A DNA stretch of 64,000 nt from positions 3,182,001-3,246,000 of the forward strand of contig NZ_JBBOUI010000001.1 of NCBI RefSeq assembly GCF_038005985.1, written 5' to 3'. This document shows, piece by piece, positions 1 through 7,906 of this stretch. Within the stretch, counting starts at the first letter, position 1. Each line of letters begins with the position of its first letter. Below the pieces are notes generated by a model. That model worked only from the letters and a program-made list of their open reading frames with translations. It was not told the origin of the DNA and searched no databases. Origin of the DNA: Solibacillus sp. FSL R7-0682 (GTDB taxonomy: Bacteria; Bacillota; Bacilli; Bacillales_A; Planococcaceae). Position numbers and translations under genes: made by a program.

Positions 1-1
1 T

Positions 2-922
2 CCGGTATATATTTTGGCAACTACTGGGGCAACGGACAGTTTTGCAACCGAGGACGTCTCTTTAATTAAGGAAATTGCAACGAAAATCGAGCAACAATAT
101 GATTTAAAACCGATACATATCCATGCAGACTCTGCTTTAGGTGGCTTTTATGCATTTTTCAATGACTATGACTTTGTGAATAACCCATTGGAGTTTGACA
201 AGGATGTACTTGAAAGTCTGCAACAAATTAAAGGGCGCATGCAACATCTTCACTTAGCAGATACTTTGTGCTTTGATTTCCAAAAGCTTGGACAAACTCC
301 TTATTTAACTAGCCTATTTTTAGTGAAAGATGGCAGTACATTAGGGCTTCTTGATTTAGAAGATTTTGACACACCTTATGTCGGCAACCGTGGATACGGT
401 TCATACCATACAGGCTATACACTTGAATGCTCACGTATGGGAAGCTCTATTGCAATTTATGCAGCATTAACCGCTTTCGGGAAAGAGGGCTACCAGACGC
501 TTTTAGCGAACTATGTAAAAGTAAACTTAGCTTTCCGAAAACAGTTAGAGAAGGCAAACTTAGGGCTACAAGTAGTCAATCCTCACAATATCGGGCCAAT
601 TACTGTATTTCGCTATTATCCAGATGGATCAACTTGGCAACAAGAACAAGCAGGCTATAAGACAGCTGCGCAAATTAATGCGATTAATAAAGTGAATAGT
701 CAGTTATTTGAAATACTAGGTCAAAAACGATATGAAGTATTTTTTGGCGATACAACAAGGGTTTGCACGGTATTGGCTAGTGATACACAACAACTTGTAC
801 CGATTGCAGCAGCTAAATTATTTACCATCTCACCTTATACTGAAGTACAGCATATTGAAGGAATTATGAATTCTCTAAAAGAATCGATAGCATTATTAGA
901 AGGAAATTTTGTTCAAGTTTAA
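2..922 (+). CDS. PLP-dependent group II decarboxylase (5' truncated by window edge)
   Basis: The reading frame is open from the first bases, so the start codon lies upstream of the window. The visible 306 residues are the middle and C-terminal part of a fold-type I, pyridoxal-phosphate amino-acid decarboxylase of the glutamate/tyrosine/diaminobutyrate group. The family signals are HADSALGG, where the Asp contacts the PLP pyridine nitrogen, and FQKLGQTPY, where the Lys that carries PLP lies in the usual decarboxylase context (family knowledge). The substrate cannot be read from this fragment. Expected to be cytosolic. A strong hairpin follows at 992-1027, so the gene ends its transcription unit. 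An aminotransferase is less likely because of the K-L-G-Q-T-P-Y context. Confidence 0.8.
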   Translation, partial: PVYILATTGATDSFATEDVSLIKEIATKIEQQYDLKPIHIHADSALGGFYAFFNDYDFVNNPLEFDKDVLESLQQIKGRMQHLHLADTLCFDFQKLGQTPYLTSLFLVKDGSTLGLLDLEDFDTPYVGNRGYGSYHTGYTLECSRMGSSIAIYAALTAFGKEGYQTLLANYVKVNLAFRKQLEKANLGLQVVNPHNIGPITVFRYYPDGSTWQQEQAGYKTAAQINAINKVNSQLFEILGQKRYEVFFGDTTRVCTVLASDTQQLVPIAAAKLFTISPYTEVQHIEGIMNSLKESIALLEGNFVQV

Positions 923-991
923 TAATTAGTTTGTCTTACACGATTTAAATTTCATTAATCGTTAATAAAATAACAGAAAATTAGTTAATAA

Positions 992-1038
992 GGTAGCGTG
1001 ATAAGTAAGTTAATTTATCACGCTACCTACTGTAAAAT
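992..1038 (+). terminator. Rho-independent terminator after the decarboxylase
   Basis: A perfect 13-bp stem (GGTAGCGTGATAA at 992-1004, complement at 1015-1027) with a 10-nt loop is followed by an A/T-rich tract with a T run at 1040-1046. It probably also serves the convergent holin gene on the minus strand. Confidence 0.8.
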
Positions 1039-1054
1039 ATTTTTTATTTCTCTT

Positions 1055-1468
1055 CTATTTCTCCTCTTTTTTCTCATCATTATCTTCTTGTAATTTTGAA
1101 AAAGCATTCACTATAAACATCGGTACCGGTACTCCAAGCTTGCCTAAGTTTTCAACTATACTAATCCCTTCCATACCTATTAGAAATAAAATCATCGAAT
1201 TTCTCATGAAATTACCACTGTTTGTTACTAAATCTACTTGAACTGCAACAATAATCATTAAAATCATCGCTGTTTTTTTCAATAACCCTTTAAAAGTTTT
1301 ATGTGAATCGACTTCTCCATTTGAAAAAGCCACCATTACGCCTAATAAAATATCAATTGTCATAAAAATAGTTAATGACCTAATCAGCTCATCAACCCCA
1401 CCAAGTAAGTAAACCAAACCTGCACAAAAAAAACCGATAATCATTGCCCAAGGTGTATTTGTATCCAT
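1055..1468 (-). CDS. Phage-type holin family protein
   Basis: A 137-aa protein with several hydrophobic segments (about residues 7-25, 30-50, 66-82 and 92-110) and a charged tail ending in EEK. The layout and sequence feel match the holin family 4 (TcdE/Cph1-like, phage_holin_4_1), small membrane proteins that form lysis or export pores. It lies outside the 4.7-15.1 kb prophage and has no endolysin beside it, so it may be a domesticated or stranded holin. An AGGTGAGA ribosome site precedes the ATG. It converges with the decarboxylase across a shared terminator. Function is inferred from family only. Confidence 0.65.
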   Translation of the reverse strand: MDTNTPWAMIIGFFCAGLVYLLGGVDELIRSLTIFMTIDILLGVMVAFSNGEVDSHKTFKGLLKKTAMILMIIVAVQVDLVTNSGNFMRNSMILFLIGMEGISIVENLGKLGVPVPMFIVNAFSKLQEDNDEKKEEK

Positions 1469-1946
1469 TTATCCATTCTCACCTACCCCTTTACTTATAT
1501 GGCTTTCTAAAATAATCAAATATCCGTTCATTTTTAATATATTAATTATAGAAACAATGGCCTCTGACAAATATACAGAAAAACTATATTTTTTTTATTC
1601 ATATAGATAGATATCTATTTACACTTTTCATTAACAATTTAATAAAAAAATAAGTAAGTTACATATATAAGAAATAAAGCAATAGAGGTTGGAAATATAA
1701 ATAACTTTTCCTCGAATTGCACAAAGGTTCATTATTATTAACAAACTTTTTAACTCCAGTACTTTTCCAAACAAAACTAAATTCAGTATTAGCTAACCAT
1801 TTTCTTTAAACAATCGAAAAAATCGTAACATTACACAAATAAGTAAATATTTCCTCATGAAATTTATGCATAGATCCATCATGATTAATCAAAATAAAAA
1901 AACCTACTTCAAGGAAAGGATAAGTTCGAAAAAATATGGTGTACTT
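1469..1946. other. AT-rich intergenic stretch
   Basis: About 480 bases between the divergent holin and deacetylase genes. It is very A/T rich with several T and A tracts. I see no convincing gene, RNA structure or repeat; it presumably holds both promoters. Confidence 0.5.
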
Positions 1947-2774
1947 ATGAAAAAGATAATAATTGTGGCTATTTTTTGCTTTTTTATCATTTCCAAATTC
2001 ACCCCAATTCACGGACAACAAGAAAAAATTCCAGTTTTAATGTATCACCATTTAGAAAATAATCTAAATAGTAATGTAGTAATTTCACCGGAAAATTTTG
2101 AGGATCAAATAAGAACACTGAAAGAAGAAGGGTACAATTCAATATCGTCCCAACAGTTGTATGATTTTTTAAATTACAATATTAAGTTGCCCGAAAATCC
2201 AGTGTTAATAACGTTTTATGATGGGTACTTAAGTAATTATGAGTTAGCTTATCCAATCTTAAAAAAGTACGGAATGCATGCCGAAATTTTCGTTATAACT
2301 AGCCGAATTTTGGAGAAAAATGAAAAAAACTCTTATTTAAATGAAATCCCTAAAATGAATTGGAATCAATTAAGAGCGATGCAAGATTTTATTACTATTC
2401 AAAGTCATACATGGGACTCACATTATAAACTAGTTTCAAACAATGGAGTAAAAAATGCTGCTCTTTATGGTCCTGGATACATTAATAATAATTTTGAAGA
2501 ACAGCTCCAATATGAAGAACGTGTAAAAAATGATTTAATTCTTTCTAGAAAATTGATTAAAGAGAAATTAGGATACGAACCAATCGCAATTAGTTACCCA
2601 TTCGGAATCAAATCGGAGGATACAATAGAGTTATCAAAAGTTGCAGGCTTTAAAATGGGTTATGTTATAGAAAATAAAAAAATTATAAAGGGAGATAATT
2701 TATTTTCTTTAAGTAGAATAACGGTTAACGGAAATGAAACGGGTGATGAATTAATCAAAAGGCTAAAATCGTGA
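1947..2774 (+). CDS. Secreted polysaccharide deacetylase (NodB fold) with altered catalytic motif
   Basis: A 275-aa protein starting at the ATG that opens a clear signal peptide (MKKIIIVAIFCFFII). The frame extends 90 bases upstream, but that part does not look like a signal sequence. The PVLMYHHLE start of the domain, motif 2 HTWDSH (about residues 154-159) and motif 3 SYPFG mark the NodB/CE4 polysaccharide deacetylase family, which removes acetyl groups from cell-wall or exopolysaccharide sugars. Motif 1 normally reads TFDDGY but is TFYDGY here (residues 89-94): the Asp that acts as general base is Tyr, while the metal-binding Asp is kept. The enzyme may be inactive or use another mechanism. 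A hairpin terminator follows at 2856. Confidence 0.8.
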   Translation: MKKIIIVAIFCFFIISKFTPIHGQQEKIPVLMYHHLENNLNSNVVISPENFEDQIRTLKEEGYNSISSQQLYDFLNYNIKLPENPVLITFYDGYLSNYELAYPILKKYGMHAEIFVITSRILEKNEKNSYLNEIPKMNWNQLRAMQDFITIQSHTWDSHYKLVSNNGVKNAALYGPGYINNNFEEQLQYEERVKNDLILSRKLIKEKLGYEPIAISYPFGIKSEDTIELSKVAGFKMGYVIENKKIIKGDNLFSLSRITVNGNETGDELIKRLKS

Positions 2775-2855
2775 GTGTAGAAAATCAATACTCTTCATGC
2801 TAACACCGAAAAAGGAGACTAGTAAATACTCCCCTATTTTTGAAAAAAGGGATTC

Positions 2856-2886
2856 AACGTAGTGCTTTTATTGCTACGTTTTTTAT
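2856..2886 (+). terminator. Terminator after the deacetylase
   Basis: The stem AACGTAG (2856-2862) pairs with CTACGTT (2874-2880) and runs directly into a T tract. Confidence 0.7.
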
Positions 2887-3008
2887 ATGCTCTTAATAGA
2901 AATCGGACATATAAGTTATAATTTCCCAATCGATTTCCTCATGTTCTCTTCTTAACTACATATGATTAAGTTAAGGGAGTTCATAATTTGTTGGCAGGAG
3001 GGGAAATT

Positions 3009-3275
3009 GTGAGTAATAAAAACAACAAATCAAAAGATACTAAAGTTTCGTTTGATATACAACTCGCTCGACTTGTATATATAGGCTCAACAATCTCAAC
3101 ATTAGGTGGTGGTTTACAAACTCTTGCAGCAGCACTTGCTCTAAATGCATTGGAAAAGGCAAGTTCCCAAAATTCCCAAAACCAGTTTGATCAATCAAAA
3201 CAGTCCGAAGATTTGGAAATGCAAATAGATTCTATAATAAAAGAACTTAAAGAAATAAAAAAAATAATTAGTTAA
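3009..3275 (+). CDS. Small membrane-associated protein of unknown function
   Basis: An 88-aa protein. GTG at 3009 is chosen because GGAGGGG lies just upstream; an earlier TTG at 2988 would place the ribosome site inside the gene. A lysine-rich N-terminus is followed by a long apolar, Ala/Leu/Gly-rich helix (about residues 18-50), a Gln/Ser-rich stretch, and a charged C-terminal heptad-like helix (DLEMQIDSIIKELKEIKK) that could form a coiled coil. I do not recognise the family. Its natural terminator has been split by the IS3 element that starts at 3329. Confidence 0.55.
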   Translation: MSNKNNKSKDTKVSFDIQLARLVYIGSTISTLGGGLQTLAAALALNALEKASSQNSQNQFDQSKQSEDLEMQIDSIIKELKEIKKIIS

Positions 3276-3369
3276 CAATTATTATGTAAATAATTTTTAA
3301 TCAAGAAGGGAACAAAAAAGCAATCGGTTGAACTGACCTAGTCATTTGAGACACACATAAAACACCTAA

Positions 3370-4203
3370 TTAAGCTACTTGCTTTCCATATTCAAGGGGA
3401 GTTAAGTAGCCTAATTTTTCTTGTATACGTTCTTGATTATACTCGAACATGTATGCTGCTACACGTAATTTCGTTTCATCGTTCGTTAGTGAATGAGCTT
3501 TCACACGTAAAAATGCTTCGCTTTTAATATGTGAATGAAATGACTCAATCACCGCATTATCCCAACAGTTTCCTCGTCGTGACATACTTGCTCGACAATT
3601 CATTTCCTCTAAAAAATTTTGATAGGCATACGATGTATACACACTTCCTTGGTCTGAATGGACAAGGATTCCTTTTGGATAATTTCTTTCTTCTAAAGCC
3701 GCCTTTAACACATCCATCACAAGTGGTGTTTGTTGATGGTCATATAATTTATATGCGACAATCTCATTGTTAAACAAATCTAAAATCGTTGCCAAATACA
3801 TCGTTGTAGAACCATATTGAATGTACGTTATATCTGTTACCCACTTTTCATTGGGTGCCGTAGCTGTAAAACAGCGTGCTAATAAATTAGGGGCAATGAT
3901 TTCTGGCCCTTGGTCTATTTTAAATTTTCGTTTCTTTTTCACCCGACATTGTAGGTTGTGCTTTTGCATCAGCTTTTGTACCGTATTGCGATTCAATTGA
4001 TAACCATATTCTTTTTGAAGTAAATATCTTATCTTACGATGACCGTAACGATATTTCGTTTTTTTACATAGCTCAATCAGTACTGTTTCAATGGCTGAAA
4101 ATCCTCGGATTCCTTCTTTCATCCAACGATAATAGGTTGCACGAGGAATCCCTAGCACCTTTAAAATACATGTGACTGTATATTTCTTACGCAGATTCTC
4201 CAC
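3370..4203 (-). CDS. IS3-family transposase OrfB (DDE integrase domain)
   Basis: A 277-aa catalytic part: an HTH_21-like start (RKKYTVTCILKVLGIPRATYY) followed by the rve integrase core. The DDE residues lie in WVTDITYI, LVHSDQGSVY and NAVIESFHSHIKSE, with the following Lys. The frame starts with GTG but is open upstream in the -1 frame relative to orfA, so it is probably made mainly as an OrfAB fusion by ribosomal frameshifting. No stops or indels were seen. Confidence 0.92.
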   Translation of the reverse strand: MENLRKKYTVTCILKVLGIPRATYYRWMKEGIRGFSAIETVLIELCKKTKYRYGHRKIRYLLQKEYGYQLNRNTVQKLMQKHNLQCRVKKKRKFKIDQGPEIIAPNLLARCFTATAPNEKWVTDITYIQYGSTTMYLATILDLFNNEIVAYKLYDHQQTPLVMDVLKAALEERNYPKGILVHSDQGSVYTSYAYQNFLEEMNCRASMSRRGNCWDNAVIESFHSHIKSEAFLRVKAHSLTNDETKLRVAAYMFEYNQERIQEKLGYLTPLEYGKQVA

Positions 4204-4214
4204 AGTTTGTAAAA

Positions 4215-4532
4215 CTACTTGCCGTTCAACTCCTTTTTGATGGCCAAAAACTTTTTTAGGATTTCATTTTCCATTTCTAGATGCATCATTTTGCGGTCTT
4301 TCATTTCTTGTTCGCTTTTCCCTTCAGGCCCTTGTCCATAACTATACTGCTTGCCTACAGGTTGATCGAATCGGTAAAGTTCATTATTTTTGTACCACCG
4401 CATCCATGTATTAATTTGAGAGCGATGTTTAATGTTATATTTCGCCAAAATTTCTTTTGTCGTTAATTTACCTGCTAATTTATCTTTTATAACCGACCAT
4501 TTAATATCTGAAGAATAACTTACTCTTGTCAT
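4215..4532 (-). CDS. IS3-family transposase OrfA (DNA-binding subunit)
   Basis: A 105-aa protein with an N-terminal helix-turn-helix (SDIKWSVIKDKLAGKLTTKEI...) and a C-terminal leucine-zipper-like helix (EMENEILKKFLAIKKEL), as in IS3 OrfA proteins, which bind the terminal inverted repeats. Near its end the minus-strand heptamer A AAA AAG (plus 4251-4257) sits in the zero frame. Slipping back one base opens a continuous frame into OrfB, giving the OrfAB fusion that is the active transposase in this family. Confidence 0.9.
   Translation of the reverse strand: MTRVSYSSDIKWSVIKDKLAGKLTTKEILAKYNIKHRSQINTWMRWYKNNELYRFDQPVGKQYSYGQGPEGKSEQEMKDRKMMHLEMENEILKKFLAIKKELNGK
4251..4257 (-). promoter_or_regulatory. 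Programmed -1 frameshift site in the IS3 transposase
   Basis: On the minus strand the heptamer A AAA AAG lies in the orfA frame. Reading one base back from it gives V-F-G-H-Q-K-G-V-E-R and continues without a stop into orfB, which is the expected arrangement for OrfAB synthesis. Confidence 0.75.
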
Positions 4533-4698
4533 AAAAAAACACCTCCAAAATGATTAAGCATGTATTACATACATACCCATTTTAGTGGTGTTTTATGTTG
4601 TCTTATAAAATTAGGTTAGTCCTGGTTAACTATTCTCCGATTGCATTTTTTAGTCTATAAAATTTTTAAAATTAATTCGCTCTATTTATTTAATTACA

Positions 4699-4726
4699 CT
4701 TTCAAATCTACCCAATAATTATACGC
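4699..4726. other. attL, left attachment site of the prophage
   Basis: These 28 bases (beginning CTTTCAAATC, ending AATTATACGC) are identical to 15103-15130, which cover the last codons and stop of ktrB. The left copy is an orphan fragment of the ktrB 3' end. Only element DNA lies between the copies, with the integrase beside the right one. Confidence 0.9.
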
Positions 4727-4832
4727 ATTAAAGTGTGCTTTTTTTATGAGATTTTAAATGGTTTTCTTCTATATATAATGTGGATTTTTAATTTTTGATT
4801 TTTAATGTTTTTTCTATTTGTATTTACTTAAG

Positions 4833-4856
4833 GGGTCAATTCAGGGGTCGATGATA
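4833..4856. promoter_or_regulatory. Candidate integrase arm-site repeats near attL
   Basis: AAGGGGTCAA followed by CAGGGGTCGA lies about 110 bp inside attL. The same AGGGGTCAA word occurs at 15040-15050, just inside attR. Paired short repeats near both ends of a tyrosine-recombinase element are typical of arm-type sites; the assignment is inference. Confidence 0.4.
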
Positions 4857-4929
4857 AATTATTTAATGTCGAATGACTTTTATTGTAGAAAGATGTAAAA
4901 TTTAACCATACAACATAAGGAGTGAAGAA

Positions 4930-5607
4930 ATGAATACACTATTTTTACTTTTGCTACTAGCAAGCATGGTAGCATTATTCGCACTAATACCTATGGTGAT
5001 TATTAATATCGTACGTAAAAGGAAATCACAAACTTTATACAGAAATACAGGTATCGCTATTGTAGTTACTTTTATCTCGATTGTTGGGTTTACCATTACG
5101 ATAGAAGAAACTGAAGTTGCTGATGAACCATTAGAAGTAAAAGCAAACGAAGAAATAGCACCAACTAAAAAAGTTGAAATCGATATGAATTATGCTAACG
5201 ATACAACTATTCCCTTAGGTGACCGTATTAAAAAAATTGCTACGGATTTATATAGTGATAAAACTATACAAGATTCTGATCGCAATATCGCTGTTGAAAG
5301 TATGGGGGATTTGTATTATTTGAATTTGATGATTGACGATGGCGTAACAATGAAAAATACATTGTCATTAGCGCAAAAGAATACTGTTGATTTATTAAAA
5401 GTATTACAGAACGTTGAGGACTTTCAGCAAATTAATATAAACTGGCAAGGGAATTTCAAAGATAGTTCAGGTAATTCGAATGTAGGTTCTGCTATGACAG
5501 TTATGATTAAAAAAGAAGGAATTGCAAATGTAGATTTCGAAGGTTTTAATGCAAAAAAATTAAAAGACATCTCTGTAAATTACGGGACTCATAACTCATT
5601 CAAATAA
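4930..5607 (+). CDS. Membrane-anchored protein of unknown function (prophage cargo)
   Basis: A 225-aa protein behind AAGGAGTGAAG. Two N-terminal membrane segments (about residues 4-27 and 39-57) separated by a basic loop are followed by an extracytoplasmic or cytoplasmic domain of about 165 residues with no motif I recognise. As the first gene inside attL and transcribed as a single unit with a very strong terminator, it looks like a lysogeny-expressed cargo gene. It may affect the cell surface or phage exclusion, but nothing in the sequence proves either. Confidence 0.6.
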   Translation: MNTLFLLLLLASMVALFALIPMVIINIVRKRKSQTLYRNTGIAIVVTFISIVGFTITIEETEVADEPLEVKANEEIAPTKKVEIDMNYANDTTIPLGDRIKKIATDLYSDKTIQDSDRNIAVESMGDLYYLNLMIDDGVTMKNTLSLAQKNTVDLLKVLQNVEDFQQININWQGNFKDSSGNSNVGSAMTVMIKKEGIANVDFEGFNAKKLKDISVNYGTHNSFK

Positions 5608-5655
5608 AGGATAAAGCCATCCACAGATTTCTTCGTGGATGGCTTTATCCTTTAT
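5606..5655 (+). terminator. Strong terminator after the 225-aa gene
   Basis: A 19-bp perfect stem (5606-5624 with 5635-5653) and a 10-nt loop. The left arm begins inside the stop codon and the right arm ends in CTTT. The A's and T's at both ends allow termination in both directions. Confidence 0.85.
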
Positions 5656-5721
5656 GACTGAACATAGTTGTAATGCTCTCCTGTAATAAAATTTGAACTG
5701 CATTTTACCCAAAGTTTTTCA

Positions 5722-5844
5722 CTATAGCGATGAGCGTTTCTTCCGATGTTTAACAAACTCTTCTTCGTTTTTTAACATCAAGTTGTCAACGCCCAGTTCA
5801 ACTTCTTCACCACTTTTATGTAAAAACACGATTGGTATCAACAT
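5722..5844 (-). CDS. Small hypothetical prophage protein
   Basis: A 40-aa frame starting at ATG (5844) with TAGGAGTG about 8 bases upstream. The predicted product begins MLIPIVFLHKSGEEVELG and ends with a basic KHRKKRSSL tail. The good ribosome site and the sensible composition suggest that it is a real small gene. Function unknown; no family recognised. Confidence 0.45.
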   Translation of the reverse strand: MLIPIVFLHKSGEEVELGVDNLMLKNEEEFVKHRKKRSSL

Positions 5845-6100
5845 TATTATCACTCCTAACATTAAAATACATTATTTGGTGGTGAATTCGAGTAAAATGT
5901 TTGGAAATTTCTATTTAGTGCTTTGTTAAAGCTCATTATCTGGATAAATTATATTTTATTCCTAGTATGAAAAAACATTGTTTTTTTTACTTCTATTTCC
6001 ATAATATAAGTCAAATTTTCATTAAATTACTCAAATTTATAATATTTAAAAACCAAAAATGTTAATATTAAATTAAATTTGAAAAGAGAGGAAATAAAGA

Positions 6101-6928
6101 ATGAAGAATTTTAAACTATTTAGTATTATTTTATCACTTGTTTTATTTATCAATACTGTAAGCTTACCTGTAAGCAGCTTTGCTTCAACTATTGAACCTA
6201 GCGATGCAAATTTCAAAGACGAACCAGAAACATCAGATATACAAATCATTTTTGAAAATGAATCTGAAAAGAAATATAAAATTGGCGCAAATGATTATAT
6301 TTATCATGAGCTTAAAACAATCAAAAATGGAAAAAATGTTATACAAGTAACTATTTATACATCAGATGAGAAAAGTATCATAGATTCTTATGATCAAGAG
6401 CTAAACATTGTTAACGAAAATTCAATTCAACCCTTATGTGGTCCTCCTTGCGGATGGATTGCTGTAATTGCAATTAGAACAATACTTCCTAGTATAATAA
6501 AATATGATCTAAGAAAATCTGCTTCTAGTGCTACGTTGAAATCAATTTTACATGCTCCACCCTCTAGAATACAAGGTGTCTTAGCAAACTATACACAACA
6601 TGAATTTAAAGCAGGTGGAATTAATTTCAAAGTTAGAAAAAGCGATATGGAACACTATTTAGAAAGACATCATGGTAATTATTTCAATATTCTCAAAGAG
6701 AAACCAGATGTAACACAGAGTTTCTTTGTTGATACTATGGATCCACGTGTATTAAATCATATCGCAACTCAGGCAACGCAAAAAAATATTGCAAAACTAA
6801 CAGAAAATAAATTCACACAAGTAGAATATACTTATAACGGGATAACTTATAAGGTTGGAGTTGACCGAAGATTTTCATTAAATGCAGTAACTCAAATCTA
6901 TCCTAAAATAACATACATAAAGCCTTAA
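6101..6928 (+). CDS. Secreted toxin-like protein (putative effector)
   Basis: A 275-aa protein with a Sec signal peptide (about residues 1-29, cleavage near SFA-ST), a variable middle, a short CGPPCGW segment, and a C-terminal domain of about 110 residues containing MEHYLERHHGNYF, then TQSFFVDTM, then YTYNGITYKVGV. The order of a HxxxRHH block, a T/K-Q-S/T-F-F block and a small beta hairpin resembles the C-terminal domains of bacterial toxins annotated as the SAR2788 family and of nuclease tips in polymorphic toxins. This is recognition by pattern, not a search. The next gene downstream looks like an immunity protein. Its own terminator follows at 6940. Confidence 0.55.
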   Translation: MKNFKLFSIILSLVLFINTVSLPVSSFASTIEPSDANFKDEPETSDIQIIFENESEKKYKIGANDYIYHELKTIKNGKNVIQVTIYTSDEKSIIDSYDQELNIVNENSIQPLCGPPCGWIAVIAIRTILPSIIKYDLRKSASSATLKSILHAPPSRIQGVLANYTQHEFKAGGINFKVRKSDMEHYLERHHGNYFNILKEKPDVTQSFFVDTMDPRVLNHIATQATQKNIAKLTENKFTQVEYTYNGITYKVGVDRRFSLNAVTQIYPKITYIKP

Positions 6929-6939
6929 AATTTTTGTCC

Positions 6940-6986
6940 AGAAGAACTGTTACCTGAGCTTTTCAGGAAACAGTCTTCTTATTTTT
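6940..6986 (+). terminator. Terminator after the toxin-like gene
   Basis: AGAAGAACTGTT...CCTGA pairs with CAGGAAACAGTCTTCTT, with one or two mismatches, and is followed by ATTTTT. Confidence 0.65.
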
Positions 6987-7068
6987 AGATTTCAATAAAA
7001 CTAATAATCTCGATAATAAAGAAGACCCATTCAATGGGTTTGTAACAGCATTTATATAATATCAAACC

Positions 7069-7092
7069 ACTACCTACCATATTGGAGGTAGT
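7069..7092 (+). promoter_or_regulatory. Inverted repeat upstream of the putative immunity gene
   Basis: ACTACCT (7069-7075) and AGGTAGT (7086-7092) flank a 10-base loop about 50 bp before the gene start. It could be an operator or a leader hairpin; there is no T tract, so it is not a clear terminator. Confidence 0.35.
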
Positions 7093-7139
7093 AATTGTAG
7101 AATAAAAAAGACTATATTAAATAGAATGGTGGGTTATTT

Positions 7140-7619
7140 ATGATTTTACAAAATGGTGTTACAGGTTTTACAGGAGGTAATATACTACTTGATAGAAATT
7201 GGATCGAGGTTCGAACTCTGTTTAAAAAAAAATGTTATGAGATTATTAGCAAGGTCGGTGGGGAGATAATTGAATGGTATGAGCCATCAATAGATAATGG
7301 GTACCTGCATTCTTTATGTAAGATAGATGGTAAAGAACTGTATATTTTCTTTAATAGTAATTATGATTATGTGGCTTTCGCTAAAAATAATAATATAACT
7401 GATCTAATGTTTATTGATAATGATCAATTAGCTATCGCATTTTGTGATTCTTATCGCGTCTTAACTTTAGCCGAATTATCTGAACCATTGGTCTTCTCTA
7501 AGACTGGAAATAAGAATACACTTCAAAATCCAAATGAATTAAATTCAGTTGAATTAGAATACACAAAACATTTCAATGCCCAAACTGTTGGAGATTTAGT
7601 ATTTAATTATTGGGATTAA
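7140..7619 (+). CDS. Putative immunity protein for the adjacent secreted toxin
   Basis: A 159-aa cytosolic protein without signal peptide or membrane segment, behind GGTGGG. It is acidic and has the alternating short-strand, aromatic-rich make-up common in immunity proteins, ending in GDLVFNYWD, a type of C-terminus often seen in SMI1/KNR4-like or Imm families. The position directly downstream of a secreted toxin-like gene, separated by a terminator so that it can be expressed independently, fits an immunity role. I cannot name the family from sequence alone. Confidence 0.45.
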   Translation: MILQNGVTGFTGGNILLDRNWIEVRTLFKKKCYEIISKVGGEIIEWYEPSIDNGYLHSLCKIDGKELYIFFNSNYDYVAFAKNNNITDLMFIDNDQLAIAFCDSYRVLTLAELSEPLVFSKTGNKNTLQNPNELNSVELEYTKHFNAQTVGDLVFNYWD

Positions 7620-7836
7620 GTTAATAATATCGTTACTTGGTATTAAATAATTACTTGGATTATGATGAAATCAAATGAAAAAATGAATGAGAAAAGTCTT
7701 CGAAAGTACGACTTTCCATGTTCACAATTCCATAGGAAGAATATGAAGAGAGTTTCTTTCGGTGCAGTTGTATCGAAAGATTCGAGTCGGTCCCTCAGAA
7801 AAGCATCCTTCCGAACGGAGAACTACGGTCTTATAA

Positions 7837-7872
7837 AACAAAACAGGCAATCATGATTGCCTGTTTTGTTCA
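7837..7872. terminator. Bidirectional terminator ending the lysis operon
   Basis: A 34-nt perfect palindrome with 17-bp arms meeting at TCATGA and A/T tracts on both sides. On the minus strand it ends the amidase-holin operon. The 210 bases to its left hold no convincing gene. Confidence 0.75.
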
Positions 7873-7906
7873 TCTAGACTTTTGTCCTAGCATCTTTAAA
7901 TTATTT

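Larger units (their letters stand above)
3329..4623 (-). mobile_element. IS3-family (IS150-like) insertion sequence, apparently complete
   Basis: About 1295 bp with imperfect terminal inverted repeats: left end TGAACTGACCTAG..., right end (read inward) AGGACTAACCTAA..., both continuing into ACATAAAACACC. It is flanked by a 3-bp GGT duplication (3326-3328 and 4624-4626), as expected for this group. It carries overlapping orfA and orfB on the minus strand with an intact DDE triad and a slippery heptamer, so it may still be mobile. Confidence 0.88.
3314..4656. terminator. Bidirectional terminator split by an IS insertion
   Basis: The left arm A-run plus GCAATCGG (3314-3327) and the right arm CCGATTGC plus T-run (4637-4650) are perfect complements. 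Without the 1.3-kb element they would enclose an 11-nt loop. With A's on one side and T's on the other it would have ended transcription both of the 88-aa gene and of ktrB arriving from the right before the prophage entered. Confidence 0.75.

Noticed and set aside
4689-4735. Hairpin ACACTTT...AAAGTGT around attL as a terminator
   Set aside because: The loop would be about 30 nt and the arms come from different origins (chromosome and phage).
7662-7856. 64-aa frame after the immunity gene
   Set aside because: No ribosome site, unusual composition, and it runs into the terminator palindrome; probably decayed DNA.
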